Assembly (NCBI GenBank): GCA_965228165.1
Contig: CBDDHB010000003.1
Coordinates: forward strand, 1,302,001-1,366,000
Direction of reading: 5' to 3'
Source: Oleispirillum sp965228165
GTDB taxonomy: Bacteria > Pseudomonadota > Alphaproteobacteria > Rhodospirillales > Rhodospirillaceae
Length of the DNA stretch: 64,000 nt
Each line of letters opens with the position of its first letter. Within the stretch, counting starts at the first letter, position 1. Position numbers and translations under genes: made by a program. Shown here piece after piece: positions 1 through 7,495 of the stretch. The notes under the pieces were generated by a model. It saw only the letters and a program-made list of their open reading frames with translations, made no database searches and was not told the DNA's origin.

Positions 1-407
1 GGCACCACCGAACGCGGCGCGACCAGATGGCGGACATGCCATTCGTTGGAATACTTGCCGCCGACCCGGGCCAGATCCGGCCCGGTGCGCTTCGACCCCC
101 ACTGGAAGGGCCGGTCGTACAGGCTTTCCGCCGCCAGGGAATAATGGCCATAGCGTTCCGCCTCGTCGCGGAAGGGATGGATCATCTGGCTGTGACACAG
201 GTAGCAGCCCTCGCGCACATAGATGTTGCGTCCGGCCAGCTCCAGGGGCGAATAGGGCCGCACCCCCCGCACCTTCTCGATCGTCGATTCGATGGTGAAC
301 AGGGGCAGCACCTCGACGATGCCGCCGATCGACACGGTGACGAAGATGCCCAGAATCAGGACCAGCAGATTGCGCTCGACCTTGCCGTGATGCTTCAGGA
401 TTCCCAT
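1..407 (-). CDS. ccoO: cbb3-type cytochrome c oxidase subunit II (CcoO), 3' part cut by window edge
   Basis: This is the monohaem c subunit of the high-affinity terminal oxidase, which passes electrons to CcoN in the cytoplasmic membrane. About 135 N-terminal residues are visible: one membrane anchor (LLVLILGIFVTVSIGGIVEV) and then the haem c motif CYLCH, in the context REGCYLCHSQMIHPF that is typical of CcoO. The start ATG at 407 lies six bases after the ccoN stop, so the two are co-transcribed. The remainder, probably with ccoQ and ccoP, lies outside the window. Confidence 0.95.
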   Translation of the reverse strand, partial: MGILKHHGKVERNLLVLILGIFVTVSIGGIVEVLPLFTIESTIEKVRGVRPYSPLELAGRNIYVREGCYLCHSQMIHPFRDEAERYGHYSLAAESLYDRPFQWGSKRTGPDLARVGGKYSNEWHVRHLVAPRSVV

Positions 408-413
408 TCGCGC

Positions 414-1886
414 CTACTCCGCTGCGGCGACGCGGGGCGCCGCCTCGAACCGGCGCTCGTCGCGCACGTCGCCCCGCACCGTGCGGATCATGTTGTAGGC
501 CATGATCAGCGCGCCGGTCAGGAACAGAACCCCGCCCAGGCCGCGCAGCACGTAATAGGGGTGCATCGCCTCGACGGTCTCGATGAAGGAATATTGCAGG
601 AAGCCCCACTCGTCATAGGCGCGCCACATCAGCCCCTGCATGATCCAGGAGATCCACATCGCGGTGATGTAAAGGACGATGCCGATGGTGGCGATCCAGA
701 AGTGATACCCGACCAGGCGCAGGGAATAGAGGCCGGGCCGCTTCCACAGCACCGGCACCAGATGGTAGAGCGCCCCGAAGGAAATGAACGCCACCCAGCC
801 GAGCGCCCCGGAATGGACGTGGCCGACCGTCCAGTCGGTGTAATGGGACAGGGAATTCACCGCCTTGATCGACATCAGCGGACCTTCGAAGGTGCTCATC
901 CCGTAGAATGCGACCGAGGTGACGAGGAAGCGCAACACCGGGTCGGTGCGCAGTTTCTCCCACGCGCCGGACAACGTCATGATGCCGTTGATCATGCCGC
1001 CCCAGGACGGCATCCACAGCATCACCGAGAACACCATGCCGAGCGTCTGCGCCCAGTCGGGCAGGGCGGTGTAGTGCAGGTGGTGCGGCCCCGCCCAGAT
1101 GTAGAGGAAGATCAGCGCCCAAAAGTGGACGATCGACAGACGATAGGAATAGACCGGCCGTTCCGCCCGCTTCGGCACGAAATAGTACATGATCGCCAGG
1201 AAACCGGCGGTCAGGAAAAACCCCACCGCGTTGTGGCCGTACCACCACTGGGTCATCGCGTCCTGCACCCCGGAATAGGCGGAGTAGCTTTTCGCGCCGA
1301 ACACCGACACCGGCAGCGCCAGGTTGTTGCCGACGTGCAGGAGCGCGATGGTGACGATGAAGGCGAGGTAGAACCAGTTGGCGACGTAGATGTGGGGCTC
1401 GGTGCGCTTCAGGATGGTGCCGACGAACGCGGCGAGGTAGGCGACCCAGACCACGGTCAGCCACAGATCGACGAACCATTCCGGTTCGGCGTATTCCCGC
1501 CCCTGGGAGATTCCCATGACGTAGCCGAGCGCCGCCATGACGATGAACAGCTGATAGCCCCAGAAGACGAAGCGGGCCAGGGGCTCGCCGCCGAACAGGC
1601 TGGCCCGGCAGGTGCGCTGCACCACGTAGAACGAGGTGCCGATCAGAACGTTGCCGCCGAAGGCGAAAATCACCGCCGAGGTATGCACCGGCCGCAAACG
1701 TCCGAAGGTGGTCCACGGCAAATCGAGGTTCAGCACCGGAAACGCCAACTGGAAGGCGATGACCACGCCGACCAGGAAGCCGACCAGCCCCCAGGCCACC
1801 GCGGCGACGGTGAAATCCTTGACGATCTCCTCAAGGTACGGCTCGGCGGCGCGGGGCGCGGTTGCGGCTGGGCTGGCTGCGGTCAT
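414..1886 (-). CDS. ccoN: cbb3-type cytochrome c oxidase subunit I (CcoN)
   Basis: This is the catalytic haem-copper subunit of the microaerobic terminal oxidase, which reduces O2 and pumps protons. The 490-residue product has the usual family length and about twelve hydrophobic segments. Ligand histidines appear in the expected contexts: RPVHTSAV, WYGHNAVGFF, AGPHHLHY and the paired HVHSGALGW near the end. The ATG at 1886 was chosen over an in-frame start 63 bases upstream because it has an AGGAAA ribosome site and gives a normal N-terminus. No convincing FNR/CRP-type site was seen in the 150 bases upstream, although such control is usual for this operon. Confidence 0.97.
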   Translation of the reverse strand: MTAASPAATAPRAAEPYLEEIVKDFTVAAVAWGLVGFLVGVVIAFQLAFPVLNLDLPWTTFGRLRPVHTSAVIFAFGGNVLIGTSFYVVQRTCRASLFGGEPLARFVFWGYQLFIVMAALGYVMGISQGREYAEPEWFVDLWLTVVWVAYLAAFVGTILKRTEPHIYVANWFYLAFIVTIALLHVGNNLALPVSVFGAKSYSAYSGVQDAMTQWWYGHNAVGFFLTAGFLAIMYYFVPKRAERPVYSYRLSIVHFWALIFLYIWAGPHHLHYTALPDWAQTLGMVFSVMLWMPSWGGMINGIMTLSGAWEKLRTDPVLRFLVTSVAFYGMSTFEGPLMSIKAVNSLSHYTDWTVGHVHSGALGWVAFISFGALYHLVPVLWKRPGLYSLRLVGYHFWIATIGIVLYITAMWISWIMQGLMWRAYDEWGFLQYSFIETVEAMHPYYVLRGLGGVLFLTGALIMAYNMIRTVRGDVRDERRFEAAPRVAAAE

Positions 1887-2037
1887 GCGGTTTCCTGCCT
1901 TTCGGGGTCGGCGCGGCGCGGCATGTCGTCTTCCCCCATCCTGATGCATCGATCGCCGGAACGTTTCGCGGCGGGGTCCTCGGTTGGAAAGGTGGGCACA
2001 CGCGGCGCTTTGTCATCCCTCGCCACGGGGTTTTTCC

Positions 2038-2217
2038 CTATTCCGCCCGGTCGAACGACCGCTTGATCGCCCCCATCACGAACAGGGCGCAGGCCACCGC
2101 GACGATCAGACCGACACCATACATGTAATCGTCGCGCGCCCGCGCCGAAACCAGCAGAGCCAACAGCCCCAGGCCGGTCGCTAGGCCGCCCAGAATCCAG
2201 TTGCCGATCGCCGTCAT
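2038..2217 (-). CDS. small two-helix membrane protein upstream of ccoN
   Basis: The 59-residue product has two hydrophobic segments (about residues 5-25 and 31-52) separated by a short charged loop, SARARDDYM, and a basic tail, IKRSFDRAE. The start at 2217 is supported by a strong AAGGAGG site 11 bases upstream; longer in-frame starts lack one. It is co-directional with ccoN about 150 bases away, so a role near the oxidase is possible. I do not recognise the family, and no function is assigned. Confidence 0.7.
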   Translation of the reverse strand: MTAIGNWILGGLATGLGLLALLVSARARDDYMYGVGLIVAVACALFVMGAIKRSFDRAE

Positions 2218-2367
2218 TTCCGCCAGCCTCCTTATCCCCGTCGCGGTTGCCGCCTGCTCGTCACGTGGGGGCGTTTTCACGCGCCGCAAGGGGGACGCCG
2301 CCGTCTTTGGAAAAGGATGCCCGAGCCCGGCGGCGGCTGGCAAGCGCCGCCTTTTCACGAATCCGCA

Positions 2368-2396
2368 TTGACTTGGGCGAACCTTCACTTTATAAG
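2368..2396 (+). promoter_or_regulatory. sigma70-type promoter of rpmH-rnpA
   Basis: TTGACT (2368-2373) and TATAAG (2391-2396) are separated by exactly 17 bases, close to the housekeeping consensus. They lie about 45 bases before the rpmH start and point into the ribosomal/RNase P gene cluster. This is the best-matching promoter seen in the window. Confidence 0.75.
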
Positions 2397-2440
2397 GCAG
2401 CTCCCTTGAGGAAATGCCCCGTTAAAGAGGAGTTGGAAGC

Positions 2441-2575
2441 GTGAAACGCACCTATCAACCCAGCAAATTGGTCCGGGCGCGTCGGCATGGTTTCCGCTCG
2501 CGGATGGCCACCGTCGGCGGTCGCCGGGTGATCGCCAACCGCCGCCGCCAGGGCCGCAAGCGCCTGTCCGCTTAA
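2441..2575 (+). CDS. rpmH: 50S ribosomal protein L34
   Basis: The 44-residue, very basic protein starts VKRTYQPSKLVRARRHGFRS, the invariant L34 opening, and ends RRRQGRKRLSA. It starts with GTG, preceded by AGAGGAG at 2426-2432. It sits in the classic position directly before rnpA and is driven by the promoter at 2368-2396. It is a structural component of the large ribosomal subunit. Confidence 0.98.
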   Translation: MKRTYQPSKLVRARRHGFRSRMATVGGRRVIANRRRQGRKRLSA

Positions 2576-2602
2576 GATTCCGGCGCGACCGGGACTGCGG
2601 GC

Positions 2603-3025
2603 ATGGCTCTGGTCCTGAACCTTCGGCGCCGCGCCGACTTCCTGCGCGCGGCGCGCCTGGGACGCAAGTGGGCGACTCCCGGCCTGATCGTTCAGGCCGT
2701 GGCGACTCCGTCCGTCCTCGCTTCGGAACATGCGTTGCGCATCGGCTTCACCGCCAGCCGCAAGGTCGGCGGCGCGGTGATTCGAAACCGTGCCAAGCGC
2801 CGTCTGCGCGAGGCCGCGCGGCAGGTGATCGCCCCCTTCGCCGAGCCCGGATACGACTATGTGCTGATCGGACGCCCACAAACCGTGGACCGTCCCTTCA
2901 CTGCGTTGTTGCAAGATTTGCAAACCGCTTTAAAACGTCTGGGGCGTCTTCGTCCCGTCGCGCCCGCCGCGCCGGGCGGCGACGCGCCGACCGATCCACC
3001 GGGAAACGGAACCCCGCCGACATGA
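2603..3025 (+). CDS. rnpA: ribonuclease P protein component
   Basis: This is the protein cofactor of RNase P, which helps the catalytic RNA bind and mature tRNA 5' ends. The 140-residue basic product has the signature RNRAKRRLRE (about residues 61-70), which is the RNR motif of the family. It also has an alanine/proline-rich C-terminal tail longer than in most homologues. It lies 27 bases after rpmH, and its stop overlaps the yidD start (ATGA), so translation is probably coupled. Confidence 0.97.
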   Translation: MALVLNLRRRADFLRAARLGRKWATPGLIVQAVATPSVLASEHALRIGFTASRKVGGAVIRNRAKRRLREAARQVIAPFAEPGYDYVLIGRPQTVDRPFTALLQDLQTALKRLGRLRPVAPAAPGGDAPTDPPGNGTPPT

Positions 3026-3318
3026 CCCACCACCGGCCCTCCCTGCTTGCGTTTCTTCGCCGCGCCTCGATCTGGGCCTGCAAGCTGCCGGTGCATGTCT
3101 ATCGGTTGGGAATATCCCCCCTGATCGGCCCACGCTGCCGGTTCCAGCCGACCTGCTCGGCCTATGCCCTGGAAGCCTTCGACAAGCACGGCCCGCTGAT
3201 CGGCCTGTGGCTGACCGTCCGCCGCATCGGGCGCTGCCATCCGTTCGGCGGCTCTGGCTACGACCCGGTGCCCGAACGGGCGCCGTCCCTTTCCTCCCGT
3301 CCTCGAACCACTGGGTAG
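3022..3318 (+). CDS. yidD: membrane protein insertion efficiency factor YidD
   Basis: The 98-residue protein has the family core: YRLGISPLIGPRCRFQPTCSAYALEAF, then RRIGRCHPFGGSGYDPVP, with the conserved cysteines (PTCS and GRCHP). YidD is a small membrane-associated protein that assists YidC-dependent insertion. The start overlaps the rnpA stop (ATGA), and yidC follows ten bases later, which is the standard rpmH-rnpA-yidD-yidC arrangement. Confidence 0.95.
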   Translation: MTHHRPSLLAFLRRASIWACKLPVHVYRLGISPLIGPRCRFQPTCSAYALEAFDKHGPLIGLWLTVRRIGRCHPFGGSGYDPVPERAPSLSSRPRTTG

Positions 3319-3327
3319 ACCCTCACG

Positions 3328-5058
3328 ATGTCCGAACAGCGCAATGTCATCCTTGCGGTGGTGCTCTCCATCGCCATTCTGCTCGGCTACCAGTTCTTTT
3401 TCATGAAGACGTCGCCGAAGCAGAGCGTGCCGCCCGCCCAACCGACCGCCGACGCGGTGGCGCCGAAGGCTCCCAGGGACGTCGCCGCCGGAGAAGACCC
3501 CGCCCAGCCGGTGAAGGTGGTGAAGGACCGCGCCCAGGTGATCGCCGCGGGCGACCGCGTCGCCATCGCCGCGCCGCGCCTGTCCGGCTCGATCTCGCTG
3601 GTCGGCGCGCGCCTCGACGACATCACGCTTGCCACCTATCGCGAGACCCAGGCCCCGGACAGCCCCAACGTCACCCTGCTGTCGCCGTCGGGCACGCCCA
3701 AGCCCTATTTCATCGAAATGGGGTGGAGCGCCGCCGACCGTTCGGTCAAGGTGCCCACCGCCACCACCCGCTGGGCGGCCAACGGCGCCAAGCTGACCCC
3801 CGAGACCCCGGTCGAGCTGTGGTGGGACAACGGCGAGGGCCTGACCTTCATCCGCACCCTGGCGGTGGACGACCGTTACGTCTTCACCGTCACCCAGAGG
3901 GTCGAGAACAACTCCGGGAGCGAGGTGACGCTCTACCCCTATGGCCTGATCGCGCGCGTCGGCCTGCCCCACCTGGAAGGCTATTCGGTGCTGCACGAAG
4001 GCCCGCTCGGGGTGCTGAACGGCACCCTGGAGGAAGTCACCTACGAAAAGGTGCAGAAGAAGACCTTCGAGGCCGACTCCACCGGCGGCTGGGTCGGAGT
4101 CACCGACAAGTACTGGCTGACCGCCCTGCTGTTCGACCAGAAGACCCCGGTCCACGCCAAGTTCAGCCACCGCGACGCGGGCGGCTCGCCGCGCTATCAG
4201 GTGGACTATCTGGCGGCCGGGGTGACCGTCGCCCCCGGCGCGGCGAAGGAAATCACCAACCGCCTGTTCGTCGGCGCGAAAGAGGTGCACACCATCTCGG
4301 CCTATGCCGAGACCTTCGGCATCGACAAGTTCGACCGCGCCATCGACTTCGGCTGGTTCTATTTCCTCGCCAAGCCGTTCTTCTACATCCTCGACTACCT
4401 GTTCAAGATGGTCGGCAACTTCGGCATCGCCATCCTCGGCTTCGTCGTCATGCTGCGCCTCGTGATGTTCCCGCTAGCCAACAAATCCTACCGCTCGATG
4501 AACGCGATGAAGCGCGTTCAGCCCGAACTGAAGAAGCTTCAGGAGCGCTACAAGGAGGACAAGCCGCGTCTGCAACAGGAGATGATGGCCCTCTACAAGC
4601 GCGAAAAGGCCAACCCGATGTCGGGCTGCCTGCCGATGCTGATCCAGATTCCGGTGTTCTTCGCCCTCTACAAGGTGCTGTTCATCACCATCGAAATGCG
4701 CCACGCGCCGTTCTATGGCTGGATCACCGACCTCTCCGCGCCCGACCCGACCAACATCTTCACCCTGTTCGGCCTGATCCCCTGGACGCCGCCGGAGATC
4801 CTGCACATGGGCGTCTGGCCGCTCGCCATGGGCATCACCATGTGGCTGCTGCAAAAGATGTCGCCCGCCCCGCCGGACCCGACCCAGGCGAAGATCATGC
4901 AGATGCTGCCGATCGTCTTCACCTTCATGATGGCGAAGTTCGCGGCCGGTCTGGTGATCTACTGGGCGTTCTCCAACGTTCTGTCGATCCTGCAACAGTG
5001 GGTGCTGCTGAAGACCGACAAACCGCATGGTCACGGCCATGCCCACGCCAAGAAATAG
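3328..5058 (+). CDS. yidC: membrane protein insertase YidC
   Basis: This is the inner-membrane insertase, which acts alone or with SecYEG to insert and fold membrane proteins. The 576-residue product starts with a signal-anchor helix (VILAVVLSIAILLGYQFFF). A large periplasmic beta-sandwich domain follows (about residues 60-330), then the conserved five-helix core containing KSYRSMNAMKRVQPELKKLQ and NPMSGCLPMLIQIPVFFALY. It ends in a His-rich tail (HGHGHAHAKK). Length and domain order are normal for a Gram-negative YidC. Confidence 0.98.
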   Translation: MSEQRNVILAVVLSIAILLGYQFFFMKTSPKQSVPPAQPTADAVAPKAPRDVAAGEDPAQPVKVVKDRAQVIAAGDRVAIAAPRLSGSISLVGARLDDITLATYRETQAPDSPNVTLLSPSGTPKPYFIEMGWSAADRSVKVPTATTRWAANGAKLTPETPVELWWDNGEGLTFIRTLAVDDRYVFTVTQRVENNSGSEVTLYPYGLIARVGLPHLEGYSVLHEGPLGVLNGTLEEVTYEKVQKKTFEADSTGGWVGVTDKYWLTALLFDQKTPVHAKFSHRDAGGSPRYQVDYLAAGVTVAPGAAKEITNRLFVGAKEVHTISAYAETFGIDKFDRAIDFGWFYFLAKPFFYILDYLFKMVGNFGIAILGFVVMLRLVMFPLANKSYRSMNAMKRVQPELKKLQERYKEDKPRLQQEMMALYKREKANPMSGCLPMLIQIPVFFALYKVLFITIEMRHAPFYGWITDLSAPDPTNIFTLFGLIPWTPPEILHMGVWPLAMGITMWLLQKMSPAPPDPTQAKIMQMLPIVFTFMMAKFAAGLVIYWAFSNVLSILQQWVLLKTDKPHGHGHAHAKK

Positions 5059-5064
5059 GACCCG

Positions 5065-5724
5065 ATGACGGACACTCCCTCCGTGACCGACACCCTCGAA
5101 GGGGCGCGCCTGGAAGCCGGGCGCGTCCTTTTCGCCGGGGCTTGCGACTTCATGCTGGGCGTGGTCAAGGCCGAAGGCTTGCCCCGCACCCAGTTGCCCG
5201 AGATCGCCTTCTGCGGCCGCTCCAACGTCGGCAAGTCCAGCCTGGTCAACGCGCTGACCGGGCGCAAGACCCTGGCGCGCACCTCCAACACCCCGGGCCG
5301 CACCCAGGAACTCAACTTCTTCAACCTGGGCGACGCGCTGATCCTGGTCGATCTGCCGGGCTATGGCTTCGCCAAGGCGCCGAAGGCCCAGGTCGTGGGG
5401 TGGACCCGCCTGATCCTCGACTATCTGAAGGGCCGCCGGGAACTCACCCGCGCCATGCTGCTGATTGACGCGCGCCACGGCCTGAAGGATAAAGACCGCG
5501 ACGTGATGAAGACGCTGGATGCCGCCGCCGTCACCTATCAGATCGTCCTGACCAAGGCCGACAAGGTCAAGGCCGCCGACCTCGCCCGCATCGCCGGCGA
5601 GGTTCGGGCCGAAGCCGCCACCCATGTCGCCGCCTTTCCGGAGATCGTGGTGACCAGTTCGGAAACCGGCGACGGAATCGCCGAACTGCGCGCCGTCCTC
5701 GCCGAGATCGCGACGCGCCGCTGA
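5065..5724 (+). CDS. engB: ribosome biogenesis GTPase EngB (YihA/YsxC)
   Basis: This small GTPase is required for assembly of the large ribosomal subunit. The 219-residue product shows G1 GRSNVGKS (51-58), the switch region SNTPGRTQELNFF, G3 DLPGYG and G4 TKAD. It starts six bases after the yidC stop with an AGGA site and belongs to the same transcription unit. The yidC-engB neighbourhood is common in alphaproteobacteria. Confidence 0.96.
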   Translation: MTDTPSVTDTLEGARLEAGRVLFAGACDFMLGVVKAEGLPRTQLPEIAFCGRSNVGKSSLVNALTGRKTLARTSNTPGRTQELNFFNLGDALILVDLPGYGFAKAPKAQVVGWTRLILDYLKGRRELTRAMLLIDARHGLKDKDRDVMKTLDAAAVTYQIVLTKADKVKAADLARIAGEVRAEAATHVAAFPEIVVTSSETGDGIAELRAVLAEIATRR

Positions 5725-5765
5725 TCGCCGCCCCCGCCGCGTTCGTTGTTCAGGAGCCACCGCCG

Positions 5766-6695
5766 ATGACCGCCATGGAGCCGCCCATGTACACCCTGCC
5801 CCCCGACGATCCCGAGGACATGCTGGTGAAGGCCCGCACCCTGTCCGAGGCGCTGCCCTATATGCGCAAGTATTCGGGCAAGACCTTCGTCGTCAAGTAC
5901 GGCGGCCATGCCATGGGCGACCCCAACCTCGCCACCCAGTTCGCCCGCGACGTGGTGCTGCTGAAGCGGGTCGGCATCAACCCGATCGTGGTGCACGGCG
6001 GCGGGCCGCAGATCGGTCGCCTGCTGGAACGGATGAAAATCCAAAGCACCTTCATCGACGGCCTGCGGGTCACCGACGCCGAGACCATCGACATCGTCGA
6101 AATGGTCCTGTCGGGCAAGATCAACAAGGAAATCGTCACCTGGGTCAACGACGCGGGCGGCACCGCCATCGGCCTGTCCGGCAAGGACGGCGACATGGTG
6201 CGCGCGCGGAAACTCACCCGCACCGCCAAGGACCCGGACTCCAATATCGAAAAGGTTCTGGATCTCGGCTTCGTCGGCGAGCCCTACGCGGTCGATCCGC
6301 ACATCCTCGCCACCCTGGCGAAATCCGACATCATCCCGGTGATCGCCCCGATCGGCATTGGCGACCACGGCGAAACCTTCAACATCAACGCCGACACCTT
6401 CGCCGGAGCCATCGCATCGGCGGTGGGAGCGGCGCGCCTGTACATGCTGACCGACGTCTCCGGGGTTCTCGACGGCAAGGGCAACCGCCTGACCGACCTC
6501 ACCGCCGACGAGGTCAAGTCGCTGATCGCCGACGGTACCATCTCGGGCGGCATGATCCCCAAGGTGGAAACCTGCCTCGATGCGGTGAGCAAGGGGGTGG
6601 AAGCGGCGGTGATCCTGAACGGCAAGGTCGCCCACACCATCCTTCTGGAAATCTATACGCCGCAGGGCGCGGGCACCCTGATCCGGGCGGAATGA
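5766..6695 (+). CDS. argB: acetylglutamate kinase
   Basis: It phosphorylates N-acetyl-L-glutamate with ATP, the second step of arginine synthesis. The 309-residue product has the amino-acid kinase fold, with FVVKYGGHAMGD near the N-terminus, VVHGGGPQIG for substrate binding, and the C-terminal MIPKVETCLDAV region. The extended N-terminus before the kinase core is the type found in arginine-inhibited, hexameric enzymes (inference). An AGGAG site precedes the ATG, and hisN follows one base after the stop. Confidence 0.97.
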   Translation: MTAMEPPMYTLPPDDPEDMLVKARTLSEALPYMRKYSGKTFVVKYGGHAMGDPNLATQFARDVVLLKRVGINPIVVHGGGPQIGRLLERMKIQSTFIDGLRVTDAETIDIVEMVLSGKINKEIVTWVNDAGGTAIGLSGKDGDMVRARKLTRTAKDPDSNIEKVLDLGFVGEPYAVDPHILATLAKSDIIPVIAPIGIGDHGETFNINADTFAGAIASAVGAARLYMLTDVSGVLDGKGNRLTDLTADEVKSLIADGTISGGMIPKVETCLDAVSKGVEAAVILNGKVAHTILLEIYTPQGAGTLIRAE

Positions 6696-6696
6696 C

Positions 6697-7485
6697 ATGG
6701 CCGCGCTCGACGCCTCGCTGATCGATCTGGCGCTGCGTCTGGCGGCGGCGGCGGAGCCGATCGCGCGCAAATACTTCCGCCAGCCGATCCCGGTGGACGA
6801 CAAGGCCGACGCCAGCCCGGTCACCATCGCCGACCGCGAAATCGAACAGACCCTGCGCCGCATCCTGGCGGCGGAGCGTCCGAAGGACGGGGTGATCGGC
6901 GAGGAATTCGGCGCCGACCGCCCCGACGCCGCCCGCGCCTGGGTGATCGACCCGATCGACGGCACCAAAAGCTTCATCACCGGCAAGCCCAGCTTCGGCA
7001 CCCTGATCGCCCTGCTGCACGGCGGCGAGCCGGTCCTGGGGGTGATCTTCCAGCCGATCACCGGCGAGCTTTGGCTGGGGGCGAAGGGACGCCCCACCAC
7101 CCTGGACGGACGGGACATCCGCACCCGCACGGGCCGTACCCTGGCGCAGGCCTACCTCTATTCCACCGCGCCTGAAATGTTCGCCCCCGGCACGGAGGCG
7201 CAGGCCTTCGCCCGCCTGTCGGAACGCGTCAAATCCACCCGCTTCGGCGCGGACTGCTATGCCTATGGCCTGCTCGCCTGCGGCTGCGTCGATCTGGTAT
7301 GCGAGGCGGACTTGAAGCTCCACGACTACGCCGCCCTGTTCCCGGCGATCGCGGGCGCGGGCGGCAAGGTCGCCGACTGGACCGGAGAAATCCCGCCCTT
7401 CGCCGCCGGAAAAGTCCCCGGTCGCATCCTCGCCGCCGGGTCCGCCGAACTCTTCGACGAAGCCAAGGATGCCCTCGCCATATAG
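6697..7485 (+). CDS. hisN: histidinol-phosphatase, inositol monophosphatase family (HisN)
   Basis: The predicted role is dephosphorylation of histidinol phosphate in histidine synthesis. The 262-residue product has the IMPase metal motifs GEEFG and DPIDGTKSFITGKPSF plus a C-terminal LHDYAALFPAIAGAGG, which matches the HisN subfamily better than inositol phosphatases. Its position beside argB, after the engB cluster, is also typical for HisN. The main alternative is a general IMPase acting on another sugar phosphate. Confidence 0.85.
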   Translation: MAALDASLIDLALRLAAAAEPIARKYFRQPIPVDDKADASPVTIADREIEQTLRRILAAERPKDGVIGEEFGADRPDAARAWVIDPIDGTKSFITGKPSFGTLIALLHGGEPVLGVIFQPITGELWLGAKGRPTTLDGRDIRTRTGRTLAQAYLYSTAPEMFAPGTEAQAFARLSERVKSTRFGADCYAYGLLACGCVDLVCEADLKLHDYAALFPAIAGAGGKVADWTGEIPPFAAGKVPGRILAAGSAELFDEAKDALAI

Positions 7486-7495
7486 GGAGGTTCCC

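Noticed and set aside
1935..1960. Possible FNR/CRP-type site before ccoN (CTGATGCATCGATC)
   Set aside because: Only one half resembles TTGAT; the second half does not fit ATCAA. It is too weak to call.
27..2066. A 679-codon plus-strand frame over ccoN and ccoO
   Set aside because: It is antisense to well-conserved oxidase genes. It consists of low-complexity His/Asp/Gln-rich sequence with no family resemblance.
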